Source of the DNA: Paracoccaceae bacterium
GTDB taxonomy: Bacteria; Pseudomonadota; Alphaproteobacteria; Rhodobacterales; Rhodobacteraceae
Length of the DNA: 63,750 nt
Direction of reading: 5' to 3'
Assembly: GCA_002708925.1 (NCBI GenBank)
Contig: PAPN01000034.1
Coordinates: 1-63,750, forward strand
Shown here: positions 28,693-38,291 of the stretch, piece after piece
How the letters are laid out: each line of letters starts with the position of its first letter
Numbering within the stretch: position 1 is the stretch's first letter
Notes under the pieces: generated by a model
The model's database searches: none
Told to the model about the DNA's origin: nothing
Seen by the model: only the letters and a program-made list of their open reading frames with translations
Made by a program: the position numbers and the translations under genes

Positions 28693-31092
28693 TCAGAACG
28701 GTATATCGTCCGCCCCGGACAGATAGCGCGCCACCACCTTTTTGGGGCCCGCTTTTTCAAAGGCAATCTCCAGCTTGTCGCCTTCGATGCCGATCACCGC
28801 GCCATAGCCGAATTTCTGATGGAACACCCGATCTCCCAGCGCAAAGCTGCTGGTGGCCGTCGCCTCGATCACCGCAGAGCGCGGCTGACTGACAGGGCGC
28901 GCGTTCGCCCGCGCCTGCATTCTCTGCCAGCCGGGCGAATTATAGGCATCGGCCCGCGCGGCCCGCTCTTCCACCCCGGAACGAACACCCGAGGGCTGCG
29001 CCGCACCGTACCCGCCCCCATAGAGCCCCGGCGGGGTCAGCACATCCACGTGATCTTCGGGCAATTCGTCAATAAACCGCGAGGGCATCTGCGATTGCCA
29101 CTGCCCGAACACCCGCCGGTTCCCCGTGAAGGAAATCGTGCAGATTTCCTCGGCGCGGGTGATGCCCACATAGGCCAGGCGGCGCTCTTCCTCCAGGCCC
29201 TTGAGACCGGATTCATCCATGCTGCGTTGGGACGGAAACAGCCCATCCTCCCATCCGGGCAGGAACACTGCGGGGAATTCCAGCCCCTTGGCCGCGTGCA
29301 GGGTCATGATGCTGACCTTTTCGCCATCATCGCCCTGTTCATTGTCCATGATCAGGCTGACGTGTTCCAGGAAGCCTTGCAGATTCTCGAACTGCTCTAA
29401 GGCCTTGACCAGTTCCTTGAGGTTTTCCAGACGGCCCGGCGCCTCGGGTGTTTTGTCATTCTGCCACATGGCGGTATAGCCGGATTCGTCCAGAATGATC
29501 TGCGCCAGTTCCACATGCGAGACCTCAGGTTCGCCGTATTGCGCGCCCTCGTCCAGCACGTCATCGTCCGCGTCCTGATAAGCCACAACAGGGCCGCGCG
29601 TCATCGCGTTCCAGCGGGCCAGATCATCGACCAGCCGGCGCAGATTCGCGCCGCCTTTGCCCTTGATTACCCCCTCAGCCAGCGCCAGCCGCGCGCCTTC
29701 CAGCAGGGGCACGCCATTGGCGCGCGCGAGGGCCTGAATGGTCTGCTGCGCCTTGTCGCCCAGCCCGCGTTTGGGGGTGTTCACGATCCGCTCGAACGCC
29801 AGATCGTCACTGGGCGAGGTCACGACCCGGAAATAGGCCATGGCATCGCGAATCTCCATCCGCTCATAGAAACGCGGCCCGCCGATCACCCGGTAAGGCA
29901 GCCCGATGGTCAGGAAACGGTCCTCGAACGCGCGCATCTGATGCGAGGCGCGCACCAGAATGGCCATCTGATCCAGACCATAGGGCCGCAATCCGCGGGT
30001 GCCGCGTTGCAGGGCCTCAATTTCTTCGCCCACCCAGATCGCCTCGGCCTCGCCATCCCACAAGCCGATCAGGCGGACCTTTTCGCCCTCTTCCGCTTCT
30101 GTCCAGAGCGTTTTGCCCAGCCGCCCCTCGTTGCCCTTGATCACGTTGGACGCGGCGGCCAGAATATGCGGGGTCGAGCGATAATTCTGCTCCAGCCGGA
30201 TCACCTCGGCGCCGGGAAAATCCTTTTCAAACCGCAGGATATTGCCCACCTCGGCGCCGCGCCAGCCATAGATGGACTGATCGTCATCGCCCACGCAGCA
30301 GATGTTTTTATGCCCGCCCGCCAGCAGCCGCAGCCACAGGTACTGGGCCACGTTCGTATCCTGGTATTCGTCCACCAAGATGTAGCGGAACCAGCGGCGG
30401 TAACGCTCTAGAATGTCGTCATGTTTTTGGAAAATCGTGACCATATGCAGCAGCAGATCGCCGAAATCCACCGCGTTCAGCTCGCGCAGGCGGGTCTGAT
30501 ATTGATCGTACAGCTCGGTGCCGCGATTGTTGAAATGCCCCGCATCCGAGGCCGGCACCTGCGCCGGGGTCCAGGCCCGGTTTTTCCAATTGTCGATGAT
30601 CGAGGCCAATTGCCGCGCGGGCCAGCGTTTTTCATCAATATGATTGGCTGCAATCAACTGTTTAAGCAGCCGCACCTGATCATCCGTGTCCAGAATGGTG
30701 AAATTCGATTTCAGCCCCACCAATTCGGCATGGCGGCGCAGCAGTTTCACGCAGATGGAATGGAAAGTGCCCATCCAGGGCATTCCCTCGACCGCGTGGC
30801 CCAGCATCCGGCCCACCCGATCCTTCATTTCGCGCGCGGCCTTGTTGGTAAAGGTGACGGACAGGATTTCATTGGGCTGCGCCCGCCCCGTATTCAGCAG
30901 ATGCACGATCCGCGTGGTCAGCGCCTTGGTCTTGCCGGTGCCAGCGCCCGCCAGCATCAGAACGGGGCCGTCCAGCGCCTCAACGGCGGCGCGCTGTGCG
31001 GCGTTCAGCTCGTCCAGATAGGGCATCGGCCGCTGCGCCAGCGCCTGCGCGGAAAGAGAAAGCTTAGGAGTGGGGATGTCAGACTGGCTCAT
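28693..31092 (-). CDS. UvrD/PcrA-family ATP-dependent DNA helicase
   Basis: A 799-residue superfamily 1A 3'-5' helicase for repair and replication-conflict removal. Visible motifs are the Walker A AGAGTGKT (motif I), GTFHSICVKLLRR (Ia region), DEYQDTN (II), GDDDQSIYGWRGA (III), LEQNYRST (IV), LHAAKGLEFPAVF (V) and VGITRAEE (VI). The C-terminus has the Tudor-like RNA polymerase-binding module typical of PcrA and UvrD (ALGDRVFHQKFGYGAVIGIEG). ATG 31092 is preferred to a TTG nine bases upstream. It reads toward the CcsR array, convergent with it. Confidence 0.93.
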   Translation of the reverse strand: MSQSDIPTPKLSLSAQALAQRPMPYLDELNAAQRAAVEALDGPVLMLAGAGTGKTKALTTRIVHLLNTGRAQPNEILSVTFTNKAAREMKDRVGRMLGHAVEGMPWMGTFHSICVKLLRRHAELVGLKSNFTILDTDDQVRLLKQLIAANHIDEKRWPARQLASIIDNWKNRAWTPAQVPASDAGHFNNRGTELYDQYQTRLRELNAVDFGDLLLHMVTIFQKHDDILERYRRWFRYILVDEYQDTNVAQYLWLRLLAGGHKNICCVGDDDQSIYGWRGAEVGNILRFEKDFPGAEVIRLEQNYRSTPHILAAASNVIKGNEGRLGKTLWTEAEEGEKVRLIGLWDGEAEAIWVGEEIEALQRGTRGLRPYGLDQMAILVRASHQMRAFEDRFLTIGLPYRVIGGPRFYERMEIRDAMAYFRVVTSPSDDLAFERIVNTPKRGLGDKAQQTIQALARANGVPLLEGARLALAEGVIKGKGGANLRRLVDDLARWNAMTRGPVVAYQDADDDVLDEGAQYGEPEVSHVELAQIILDESGYTAMWQNDKTPEAPGRLENLKELVKALEQFENLQGFLEHVSLIMDNEQGDDGEKVSIMTLHAAKGLEFPAVFLPGWEDGLFPSQRSMDESGLKGLEEERRLAYVGITRAEEICTISFTGNRRVFGQWQSQMPSRFIDELPEDHVDVLTPPGLYGGGYGAAQPSGVRSGVEERAARADAYNSPGWQRMQARANARPVSQPRSAVIEATATSSFALGDRVFHQKFGYGAVIGIEGDKLEIAFEKAGPKKVVARYLSGADDIPF

Positions 31093-31211
31093 GCGCGGCA
31101 ATCTAGCGGCAAGCGCGAAAGAGGGAAAGGGGTGTTCACCTTGTGTTCACGACTTTTCGGAAATCGCGGCCAGCACTGGACAAGTTCGCAATTCCGGCGG
31201 CTAATGCGCCC

Positions 31212-32345
31212 ATGGATTTGCATCGAAAATTCCCCGCGATCAGCGATCTGAAGGCCCGCGCCCGCCGGCGCATTCCCTGGTTCGTTTTCGAATATCTGGA
31301 CAGCGCCACCGGGGCCGAGGTCACGCAGGCGCGCAACCGGGCCAAGCTGGACGAGGTAACGCTGATGCCCTCGATCCTGCACGGGGAAATCACGCCGGAC
31401 CTGTCGGTGGATCTGTTCGGGCGGCGCTATCCGCTGCCCTTTGGCATCAGCCCGGTGGGCATGTCGGGGCTGTTCTGGCCCGATGCCGAGCGCCTTCTGG
31501 CGGCCCAGGCAACGCGCAGCGCCATCCCCTATGGGCTGTCCACCGTGGCCAGCCGCACGCCCGAGAATCTGGCCGATTGTCTGGATGGCAATGGCTGGTT
31601 TCAGATCTACCCGCCGCGCGATCCGGGGATTCGGGCGGATATGCTGAAACGCGCCCGCGATGCCGGGTTTCATGCGTTGGTGCTGACGGTGGATGTGCCG
31701 GTGGCCAGCCGGCGCGAGCGTCAGACCAGATCCGGCCTGACCAGCCCGCCTAAGCTGACGCCTCGGCTGCTGGCGCAGGTGGCGCGCTGCCCGGCCTGGG
31801 CAATGGGCACGGCGCGTCTGGGGATGCCTCGGATGCGGCTGATTGACAGCTATGCGGATGCGGTGACGGGGCTCAGCTCAACCGAGCACGTGGGCTATCT
31901 GCTGCGCACCTCGCCCGATTGGGACTATCTGCGCGCGCTGCGTGACGGCTGGGACGGACCGCTGATCGTCAAGGGCGTGCTGGATGCGCGCGATGTGCCC
32001 GCGCTGGAGGCCGCCGGCGTCGATGCGATCTGGGTCAGCAACCACGCAGGCCGGCAATTCGACGCCGCACCCGCCAGCATCGAGGCCCTGCCGGCGATCC
32101 GTGCCGCGACCACCCTGCCGGTGATTTTCGACAGCGGGATCGAGGGCGGGCTGGACATGCTGCGCGCCATCGCGCTGGGGGCGGATTTCGTGATGATGGG
32201 GCGGGCCTGGCATTTCGCCCTGGGCGCCCTAGGCGCGCGTGGCCCCGCGCATCTGGTGGACATGCTGCGCAAGGATTTGCTGGCCAATATGGGGCAGCTG
32301 GGCGCACGCCGCCTGTCCGATCTGCCCGGACGCCTGATGCCCTAG
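31212..32345 (+). CDS. FMN-dependent alpha-hydroxy-acid dehydrogenase (LldD family)
   Basis: A 377-residue TIM-barrel flavoenzyme that oxidizes a 2-hydroxy acid such as lactate. Family motifs are FEYLDSATGAE near the N-terminus, PFGISPVGMSGLFWPDAE, LTVDVPVASRRERQTRSG and the catalytic-histidine region WVSNHAGRQFDAAP, followed by IFDSGIEGGLDMLRAIALGADFVMMGRAW. The usual SNHGG reads SNHAG here, a small change next to the catalytic His. ATG 31212 gives the normal start; the frame is open 23 codons upstream. It is divergent from the helicase gene. Substrate is not certain. Confidence 0.87.
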   Translation: MDLHRKFPAISDLKARARRRIPWFVFEYLDSATGAEVTQARNRAKLDEVTLMPSILHGEITPDLSVDLFGRRYPLPFGISPVGMSGLFWPDAERLLAAQATRSAIPYGLSTVASRTPENLADCLDGNGWFQIYPPRDPGIRADMLKRARDAGFHALVLTVDVPVASRRERQTRSGLTSPPKLTPRLLAQVARCPAWAMGTARLGMPRMRLIDSYADAVTGLSSTEHVGYLLRTSPDWDYLRALRDGWDGPLIVKGVLDARDVPALEAAGVDAIWVSNHAGRQFDAAPASIEALPAIRAATTLPVIFDSGIEGGLDMLRAIALGADFVMMGRAWHFALGALGARGPAHLVDMLRKDLLANMGQLGARRLSDLPGRLMP

Positions 32346-32355
32346 TTTGCGCGCC

Positions 32356-32820
32356 CTAGTTTGCGGCCGTCAGATCCTTGGGCATTGCCTCAAAGGCCTG
32401 TTGCGCAGAAACAACTGGCAGACCCGCTGGAATCCAGCCGGTGCCACGCGGGCCGCCCACCATGCCTTCGGTAACGTCCAGAACGCCCTCGATCCCGTTT
32501 TCCTTCAGAACTTCGATCAATCTGCCCGTGCGGTTGCCGGTGCGGCAGATGATGGCGATCTGGCGGTTGGGGTTCCGTTCCAGCGCGGCCATCAGCCAGC
32601 CACCGAAATTGCGATGCGTCATATCCAGCATCCACGCGCCCTGCGCCACGCCGGTCTGTTGCCATTCGGGCGGGGTGCGCACGTCGATCAGGATCAGCTC
32701 ACCCGCCTGCATCCGGGTGTTGGCCTCTTGGGCGCTGATGGTGCCGGCGCTGGCCAGGGCGGCGGCCGGCAGGGCCAAGGCGGCCCCGGTTGCGGCGATC
32801 AGGGTACGGCGGTCGATCAT
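32356..32820 (-). CDS. Exported rhodanese-like protein
   Basis: A 154-residue single-domain rhodanese. Residues 1 to about 30 are a signal sequence (MIDRRTLIAATGAALALPAAALASAG), with a paired-arginine start. The active-site loop IICRTGNRTG contains the sulfur-carrying cysteine, and LIDVRTPPEW is the CH2A-type start of the domain. The partner sulfur acceptor is unknown. It is convergent with the hydroxy-acid dehydrogenase gene, with a 10-base gap. Confidence 0.88.
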   Translation of the reverse strand: MIDRRTLIAATGAALALPAAALASAGTISAQEANTRMQAGELILIDVRTPPEWQQTGVAQGAWMLDMTHRNFGGWLMAALERNPNRQIAIICRTGNRTGRLIEVLKENGIEGVLDVTEGMVGGPRGTGWIPAGLPVVSAQQAFEAMPKDLTAAN

Positions 32821-33031
32821 CTGTCACATTCCATATTTGCTATATCCGTTGTGTGCCACGGATCGCCCGGCGGGGCAATCTTGGGGAGATCACAAAAACC
32901 GGCGCAACAAACCGTCGCAAAATGTTACAAGAATCTTACAAACTCCGTGCGAGTGGGTATTGCGCCGCCCGGCGACAGGCCGTTAGCAATGCGCCCGAGG
33001 GATGGGACTGAACGAAAGAGGGAGCTGCGAC

Positions 33032-36000
33032 ATGCCATCATTTAACAAGATTCTGATCGCGAACCGGGGTGAGATTGCGATCCGCGTGATGCGCGCCGCC
33101 AACGAACTGGGCAAGAAAACCGTCGCGGTTTATGCCGAGGAAGACAAGCTGGGCCTGCACCGTTTCAAAGCGGATGAGGCCTACCGGATTGGCGAGGGGC
33201 TGGGGCCTGTGGCCGCCTATCTGAGCATCCCCGAGATCATTCGCGTGGCCCGCGAATCCGGCGCGGATGCGATCCATCCGGGCTATGGCCTGCTGTCGGA
33301 AAACCCTGAATTTGTAGATGCTTGCGCCGCGAACGGCATCACTTTCATCGGGCCGAAGGCAGAAACCATGCGCGCTCTGGGCGACAAGGCCAGCGCGCGC
33401 AAAGTGGCGATTGCGGCCGATGTGCCGGTGATCCCCGCGACCGAGGTTCTGGGCGATGACATGGACGCGATCCGGGCCGAGGCCGCGGAAATTGGCTATC
33501 CCTTGATGCTCAAGGCCAGCTGGGGCGGCGGCGGGCGCGGGATGCGCCCCATTCATGGCCCCGACGAGCTGGAAGAAAAAGTGCTGGAAGGCCGCCGCGA
33601 GGCCGAGGCCGCCTTTGGCAATGGCGAGGGCTATCTGGAAAAGATGATCACCCGCGCCCGCCACGTCGAGGTGCAGATTCTGGGCGACCAGCACGGAGAA
33701 ATCTATCACCTGTGGGAACGCGATTGCTCGGTCCAGCGGCGCAATCAGAAGGTCGTGGAGCGCGCGCCCGCGCCCTATCTGACCCAACAGCAGCGCGAGG
33801 AAATCTGCGAATTGGGCCGCCGCATCTGCGCCCATGTGAATTACGAATGCGCGGGCACCGTTGAATTCCTGATGGATATGGACAGCGGCAAATTCTACTT
33901 CATCGAGGTGAACCCGCGCGTGCAGGTGGAACACACCGTCACCGAGGAAGTGACCGGCATCGACATCGTTCAGGCTCAGATCAAGATCGCCGAGGGCAAA
34001 ACCCTGGCCGAGGCCACCGGCAAGACCGACCAGTCGGAAATCCGCCTGAACGGCCACGCGCTGCAAACCCGGATCACCACCGAAGACCCGCAAAACAACT
34101 TCATCCCCGACTATGGCCGCCTGACGGCCTATCGCTCGGCCACCGGGATGGGCATTCGTCTGGACGGCGGCACCGCCTATGCGGGGGGCGTGATCACGCG
34201 GTATTACGACAGCCTGCTGGTCAAGGTGACGGCCCACGCCCAAACGCCCGAGGCGGCGATTGCCCGGATGGACCGGGCCCTGCGCGAATTCCGCATCCGG
34301 GGCGTTTCCACCAACATCGCTTTTGTGGAAAACCTGCTGAAACATCCGATCTTTCTGTCGAATGAATACACCACCAAATTCATTGATGAAACGCCCGGCC
34401 TGTTTGACTTTGCCAAGCGCAAGGACCGCGGCACCAAGGTGCTGACCTATATCGCGGACATCACCGTGAACGGCCACCCCGAAACCCAAGGCCGCGCCAA
34501 GCCCGAAGCCGCCAAACTGCCCAAACCGCCCGCCAAAATCGGCGCACCGACGGCTGGCACCCGCACCCTGCTTGAGGAAAAGGGCGCCAAGGCCGTGGCC
34601 GACTGGATGCTGGATCAGAAACAGCTGCTGCTGACCGACACCACCATGCGCGACGGGCACCAAAGCCTGCTGGCCACGCGGATGCGCTCGATCGACATGA
34701 TCAAGGTCGCGCCCGCCTATGCCGCCAACCTGGCCGGTCTGTTCAGCGTGGAATGCTGGGGGGGGGCGACGTTCGATGTGGCGTATCGCTTCTTGCAGGA
34801 ATGCCCCTGGCAGCGCCTGCGCGACCTGCGCGCGGCCATGCCCAATGTGCTGACGCAGATGCTGCTGCGGGCCTCGAACGGCGTCGGCTATACCAACTAT
34901 CCCGACAATGTGGTGCGCGAATTCGTCCGCCAGGCGGCGGACACGGGCGTCGATGTGTTCCGCGTCTTTGACAGCCTGAACTGGGTGGAAAACATGCGCG
35001 TCGCCATGGATGCGGTGGTGGAAAGCGGCAAGATCTGCGAGGGCACGATCTGCTACACCGGCGACATTCTGAACCCGGACCGCGCCAAATATGACCTGAA
35101 ATACTATGTCGGCATGGCCAAGGAACTGGAGGCCGCCGGCGCTCATGTTCTGGGGCTCAAGGACATGGCCGGCCTGCTGAAACCCGCCGCCGCCCGCGTG
35201 CTGGTCAAGGCGCTGAAGGACGAGCTGTCGATCCCCGTCCATTTCCACACCCATGACACCAGCGGCATCGCCGGTGCCACCATCCTGGCCGCTGCGGATG
35301 CGGGCGTGGACGCGGCCGATGCGGCGATGGATGCCTTTAGTGGCGGCACGTCCCAGGCCTGTCTGGGCTCGATCGTCGAGGCCCTGGCCCACACGGATCG
35401 CGACACCGGGCTGGATATCGCCCGCGTGCGTGAAATCAGCGACTATTGGGAACAGGTGCGCGCGCAATACGTGGCGTTCGAATCCGGCCTGGCCGCCCCC
35501 GCCTCCGAGGTGTACCTGCACGAAATGCCCGGCGGGCAGTTCACCAACCTCAAGGCGCAGGCCCGCTCTCTGGGGCTGGAGGATCGCTGGCCCGAGGTCG
35601 CCCGCACCTATGCCGACGTGAACCAGATGTTCGGCGATATCGTGAAGGTCACGCCCTCATCCAAGGTGGTGGGTGACATGGCCCTGATGATGGTCAGCCA
35701 GAACCTGACCCGCGAGGATGTGGAAAACCCGCAGAAAGACGTGGCCTTCCCCGATTCTGTGGTGGATATGATGCGCGGCAATCTGGGGCAGCCTCCGGGC
35801 GGGTTCCCCCCGGCGATCGTGGCCAAGGTGCTGAAGGGCGACGCGCCTAACACCTCTCGCCCCGGTGCGCACCTGCCCCCTGTCGATCTGGAAGAGGAAC
35901 GCGCAAAACTCAGCGCCGAGCTGGACGGGATGGCCATCGACGGCGAGGATCTGAACGGCTATCTGATGTATCCCAAGGTGTTCCTGGATTACATGGGCCG

Positions 36001-36469
36001 GCACAAGACCTATGGCCCGGTGCGGACGCTGCCCACACGGACGTTCTTCTATGGGATGGAACCCAGCGAAGAGATCGAGGCCGAGATCGACCCCGGCAAG
36101 ACCCTGGAAATCCGTCTGCAAGCCATCGGCGAAACCGACGAAAACGGCGAAGTAAAGGTGTTCTTTGAACTCAACGGTCGGCCCCGCGTGATCCGCGTGC
36201 CCAACCGCCTGATCAAAGCCACCACCGCCGCCCGCCCCAAGGCCGACCCGGACAATCCCGCCCATGTCGGCGCGCCGATGCCCGGCGTTGTGGCCTCGGT
36301 CGCGGTCGCACAGGGCCAACAGGTCGCCGAGGGCGACATGCTGCTGACCATCGAAGCGATGAAAATGGAAACCGGCATCCACGCCGAAACCAGCGGCGTG
36401 ATCAAAGCATTGCACGTCACCCCAGGCGCGCAAATCGACGCCAAAGACCTGCTGGTCGAAATCGAATAA
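33032..36469 (+). CDS. pyc: Pyruvate carboxylase
   Basis: A single-chain pyruvate carboxylase of 1145 residues, the normal length; it makes oxaloacetate to refill the TCA cycle. Domains in order: biotin carboxylase with ATP-grasp (residues 1 to about 460, with KASWGGGGRGMR and FIEVNPRVQVEHT), carboxyltransferase (from about 535, with TDTTMRDGHQSLLATRMR and the HFHTHDTSG metal site), and biotinyl carrier domain at the C-terminus with the biotinyl lysine Lys1111 in EAMKMETG. ATG 33032 follows GAGGGAG. The long antisense open frame over this gene is a codon-bias shadow. Confidence 0.98.
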   Translation: MPSFNKILIANRGEIAIRVMRAANELGKKTVAVYAEEDKLGLHRFKADEAYRIGEGLGPVAAYLSIPEIIRVARESGADAIHPGYGLLSENPEFVDACAANGITFIGPKAETMRALGDKASARKVAIAADVPVIPATEVLGDDMDAIRAEAAEIGYPLMLKASWGGGGRGMRPIHGPDELEEKVLEGRREAEAAFGNGEGYLEKMITRARHVEVQILGDQHGEIYHLWERDCSVQRRNQKVVERAPAPYLTQQQREEICELGRRICAHVNYECAGTVEFLMDMDSGKFYFIEVNPRVQVEHTVTEEVTGIDIVQAQIKIAEGKTLAEATGKTDQSEIRLNGHALQTRITTEDPQNNFIPDYGRLTAYRSATGMGIRLDGGTAYAGGVITRYYDSLLVKVTAHAQTPEAAIARMDRALREFRIRGVSTNIAFVENLLKHPIFLSNEYTTKFIDETPGLFDFAKRKDRGTKVLTYIADITVNGHPETQGRAKPEAAKLPKPPAKIGAPTAGTRTLLEEKGAKAVADWMLDQKQLLLTDTTMRDGHQSLLATRMRSIDMIKVAPAYAANLAGLFSVECWGGATFDVAYRFLQECPWQRLRDLRAAMPNVLTQMLLRASNGVGYTNYPDNVVREFVRQAADTGVDVFRVFDSLNWVENMRVAMDAVVESGKICEGTICYTGDILNPDRAKYDLKYYVGMAKELEAAGAHVLGLKDMAGLLKPAAARVLVKALKDELSIPVHFHTHDTSGIAGATILAAADAGVDAADAAMDAFSGGTSQACLGSIVEALAHTDRDTGLDIARVREISDYWEQVRAQYVAFESGLAAPASEVYLHEMPGGQFTNLKAQARSLGLEDRWPEVARTYADVNQMFGDIVKVTPSSKVVGDMALMMVSQNLTREDVENPQKDVAFPDSVVDMMRGNLGQPPGGFPPAIVAKVLKGDAPNTSRPGAHLPPVDLEEERAKLSAELDGMAIDGEDLNGYLMYPKVFLDYMGRHKTYGPVRTLPTRTFFYGMEPSEEIEAEIDPGKTLEIRLQAIGETDENGEVKVFFELNGRPRVIRVPNRLIKATTAARPKADPDNPAHVGAPMPGVVASVAVAQGQQVAEGDMLLTIEAMKMETGIHAETSGVIKALHVTPGAQIDAKDLLVEIE

Positions 36470-36490
36470 ATCGACCACATGCACCATCAG

Positions 36491-36516
36491 AGGGGCGCCC
36501 AACCGGCGCCCCTTTT
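36491..36516 (+). terminator. Intrinsic terminator after pyc
   Basis: A perfect 9-bp stem AGGGGCGCC/GGCGCCCCT with a 5-base loop followed by TTTT, 22 bases after the pyc stop. Confidence 0.88.
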
Positions 36517-36611
36517 CCGTTGCGGCAGGGCGGCGATTTGGCTCTGGTATCCGTGCGGGCTCTGGGGTCACTCTGAGGCCAACTGCCACCGCACACAAAA
36601 CAGGAGCCCCC

Positions 36612-37001
36612 ATGCCCCTTACCATCACACCGATTTATGCCGGCCTTCTGGGCGTGCTTTATGTTCTGCTCAGCCTGTGGGTGGTAAAGGTCCGCGTCCG
36701 TCAGCGCATCGGCAGCGGAGACAAAGGCGACCCGGTGATGCAGAACGCCATGCGCACCCATGCCAACTTCGCCGAATATGCCCCCTTTGCCCTGATCCTG
36801 ATCGCAAGCGGAGAGTTGCAGGGAATGCCGCCCCTGGCCACCCATCTGCTGGGCGCGGGGCTGCTGCTGGCGCGCATCATGCATATGCTCGGCATGGGCC
36901 GGATGCCCCACACCCCCGCCCTGCGCGGAGGCGGCGCGGCGCTGACCTTTGTTATCTTGCTGCTGGCAGCGCTGGCCAATCTGGGCCACGCGCTGTTCTG
37001 A
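36612..37001 (+). CDS. MAPEG-family membrane protein
   Basis: A 129-residue integral membrane protein with four hydrophobic segments. The motif VMQNAMRTHANFAEYAPFALILIA after the first helix is characteristic of the MAPEG family, which includes glutathione transferases and peroxidases of eukaryotes; bacterial roles are mostly unknown. CAGGAG precedes the ATG at good spacing. It stands alone between the pyc terminator and the tRNA-Gly promoter. Confidence 0.88.
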   Translation: MPLTITPIYAGLLGVLYVLLSLWVVKVRVRQRIGSGDKGDPVMQNAMRTHANFAEYAPFALILIASGELQGMPPLATHLLGAGLLLARIMHMLGMGRMPHTPALRGGGAALTFVILLLAALANLGHALF

Positions 37002-37047
37002 CCCGGTTCTGATGGGGAGGGATGAAAAAATCCCAGGCCGGCGCATT

Positions 37048-37076
37048 TTGTGCTTGAACCCCCGAAGAATTATGAA
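37048..37076 (+). promoter_or_regulatory. Promoter for tRNA-Gly
   Basis: TTGTGC (37048-37053), a 17-base spacer and TATGAA (37071-37076), 23 bases before the first tRNA-Gly. The spacing and position fit a housekeeping promoter; the match to consensus is moderate. Confidence 0.45.
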
Positions 37077-37099
37077 TATTCCCCACCTCACCCAAGGAA

Positions 37100-37174
37100 G
37101 CGGGCGTAGCTCAGGGGTAGAGCATAACCTTGCCAAGGTTAGGGTCGGGCGTTCGAATCGCCTCGCCCGCTCCA
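37100..37174 (+). tRNA. tRNA-Gly (anticodon GCC), copy 1
   Basis: A 75-base cloverleaf including encoded CCA: acceptor stem GCGGGCG/CGCCCGC, D arm with AGGGGTA loop, anticodon loop TTGCCAA (anticodon GCC), T loop TTCGAAT. A terminator follows 25 bases later. Confidence 0.97.
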
Positions 37175-37198
37175 AATTTCCCTCTTATGAGGGGGTCG

Positions 37199-37225
37199 AA
37201 AAACGCGGCTCTGGCCGCGTTTTTT
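37199..37225 (+). terminator. Terminator after tRNA-Gly copy 1
   Basis: An 11-bp stem AAAAACGCGGC/GCCGCGTTTTT with a 4-base loop and T-run, just after the first tRNA-Gly gene. It implies that the second copy has its own promoter. Confidence 0.88.
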
Positions 37226-37341
37226 CGTTTTCCGGACAGGATTTACCGCGCGCATACATCCCCGAAATTTCCCGCGAAAAATCGTGTTTTTCCTCTTGCG
37301 GCGCACCGGCGGATTGCCTAAATACGCCCTCACGAAATGGT

Positions 37342-37416
37342 GCGGGCGTAGCTCAGGGGTAGAGCATAACCTTGCCAAGGTTAGGGTCGGGCGTTCGAAT
37401 CGCCTCGCCCGCTCCA
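37342..37416 (+). tRNA. tRNA-Gly (anticodon GCC), copy 2
   Basis: All 75 bases, including CCA, are identical to copy 1, while the flanks differ. It starts 242 bases after the first copy. I see no clear terminator of its own before the carD terminator on the other strand. Confidence 0.97.
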
Positions 37417-37498
37417 ATTCGAAATCTCCCGAAAATCCGATAAGATCAGCATGGCATAATGTGCCAGCGGCTATCCTGTTTCATATTGAACGCGCAAA

Positions 37499-37521
37499 GA
37501 AAAAGGCGCCCGAAGGCGCCT
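37499..37521 (-). terminator. Terminator after carD
   Basis: A perfect 7-bp stem AGGCGCC/GGCGCCT with a CGAA-type tetraloop, followed on the minus strand by TTTTTC. It begins 26 bases after the carD stop. Confidence 0.88.
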
Positions 37522-37546
37522 GTTTCGTGGGGTGATGATCCGGCAG

Positions 37547-38056
37547 TCAGGCCGCGCGGGACATCAGAACCTCGCCCACCTGCTTGGCGGCATCGCCCTC
37601 ATCGGCACCGGAAACGGCGGCCACTTCGCGGGTCAGACGCTCTAGCGCGGATTCGTAAAGCTGGCGCTCCGAGTAGCTCTGCTCGCGCTGATCGTCGGTG
37701 CGGTGCAGGTCGCGCACCACCTCGGCAATCGCGATCAGATCGCCCGAGTTGATCTTCTGTTCATATTCCTGCGCCCGACGCGACCACATGGCCCGCTTGA
37801 CCTTGGCCTTGCCCTTCAGGGTCTTCATCGCCTGGCTGACCACATCGGGCGACGACAGCGACCGCATCCCGATTTCCTCAGCCCGGTGCGTCGGCACCGA
37901 CAGGCGCATCTTGTCCTTCTCAAAGGAGACGACGAACACCTCTAGTTTGAAGCCCGCCACATCCTGTTCTTCGATGGACACAATCTGACCAACGCCATGG
38001 GCCGGATAGACCACGTAATCGTTCGGGCTGAACGCCGGTTTCTTCGCTTTGCTCAT
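37547..38056 (-). CDS. carD: CarD-family transcription regulator
   Basis: CarD proteins bind RNA polymerase beta and stabilize open promoter complexes. ATG 38056 gives 169 residues; the upstream open frame is not family-like. The N-terminal RNA-polymerase-interacting Tudor domain begins FSPNDYVVYPAHGVGQIVSIEEQ, and the helical DNA-binding C-terminal domain includes KRAMWSRRAQEYEQKINSGD. AGGAAGGATTGC precedes the ATG. In Rhodobacter it is an activator needed at promoters that lack T at position -7, so it may be a general transcription factor here. Confidence 0.93.
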   Translation of the reverse strand: MSKAKKPAFSPNDYVVYPAHGVGQIVSIEEQDVAGFKLEVFVVSFEKDKMRLSVPTHRAEEIGMRSLSSPDVVSQAMKTLKGKAKVKRAMWSRRAQEYEQKINSGDLIAIAEVVRDLHRTDDQREQSYSERQLYESALERLTREVAAVSGADEGDAAKQVGEVLMSRAA

Positions 38057-38197
38057 GCAATCCTTCCTCGCACGCACACCAACACCAGGCGACAAAAAGA
38101 CGGACGAGAGTACGGCAATACGCTCGTCAGTCCGGTCAATTTCGCAGAAAAACCCACCCACGGGCAGCAGCGCGAATGGTCTGGTGTCAGTTCATAT

Positions 38198-38226
38198 TTG
38201 TCATGTGTCTGACATGATAGCATAAA
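38198..38226 (+). promoter_or_regulatory. Promoter-like element with overlapping inverted repeat
   Basis: TTGTCA (38198-38203), exactly 17 bases, then CATAAA (38221-38226) on the plus strand. A TGTCA-N6-TGACA inverted repeat overlaps the -35. On the minus strand the same segment must hold the carD promoter, so this may be an operator rather than a plus-strand promoter. A plus-strand transcript would end at the hairpin 38265-38291. Confidence 0.3.
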
Positions 38227-38264
38227 ATCGCAGTCTACGAAAGCACCCTGCCCCTTTGCATAGG

Positions 38265-38291
38265 AAAAGCCCTTTGTTTCAAAGGGCTTTT
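38265..38291 (-). terminator. Bidirectional terminator after fdxA
   Basis: A perfect 12-bp stem AAAAGCCCTTTG/CAAAGGGCTTTT with a 3-base loop, T-rich on both strands. It ends fdxA transcripts (minus strand). Confidence 0.88.

Noticed and set aside
33038..35521. 827-residue open frame antisense to pyc
   Set aside because: Codon-bias shadow of a long, strongly conserved gene on the other strand.
37100..37416. tRNA-Gly pair as the attachment site of an integrated element
   Set aside because: No integrase, phage or transfer gene lies in or beside the 242-base interval.
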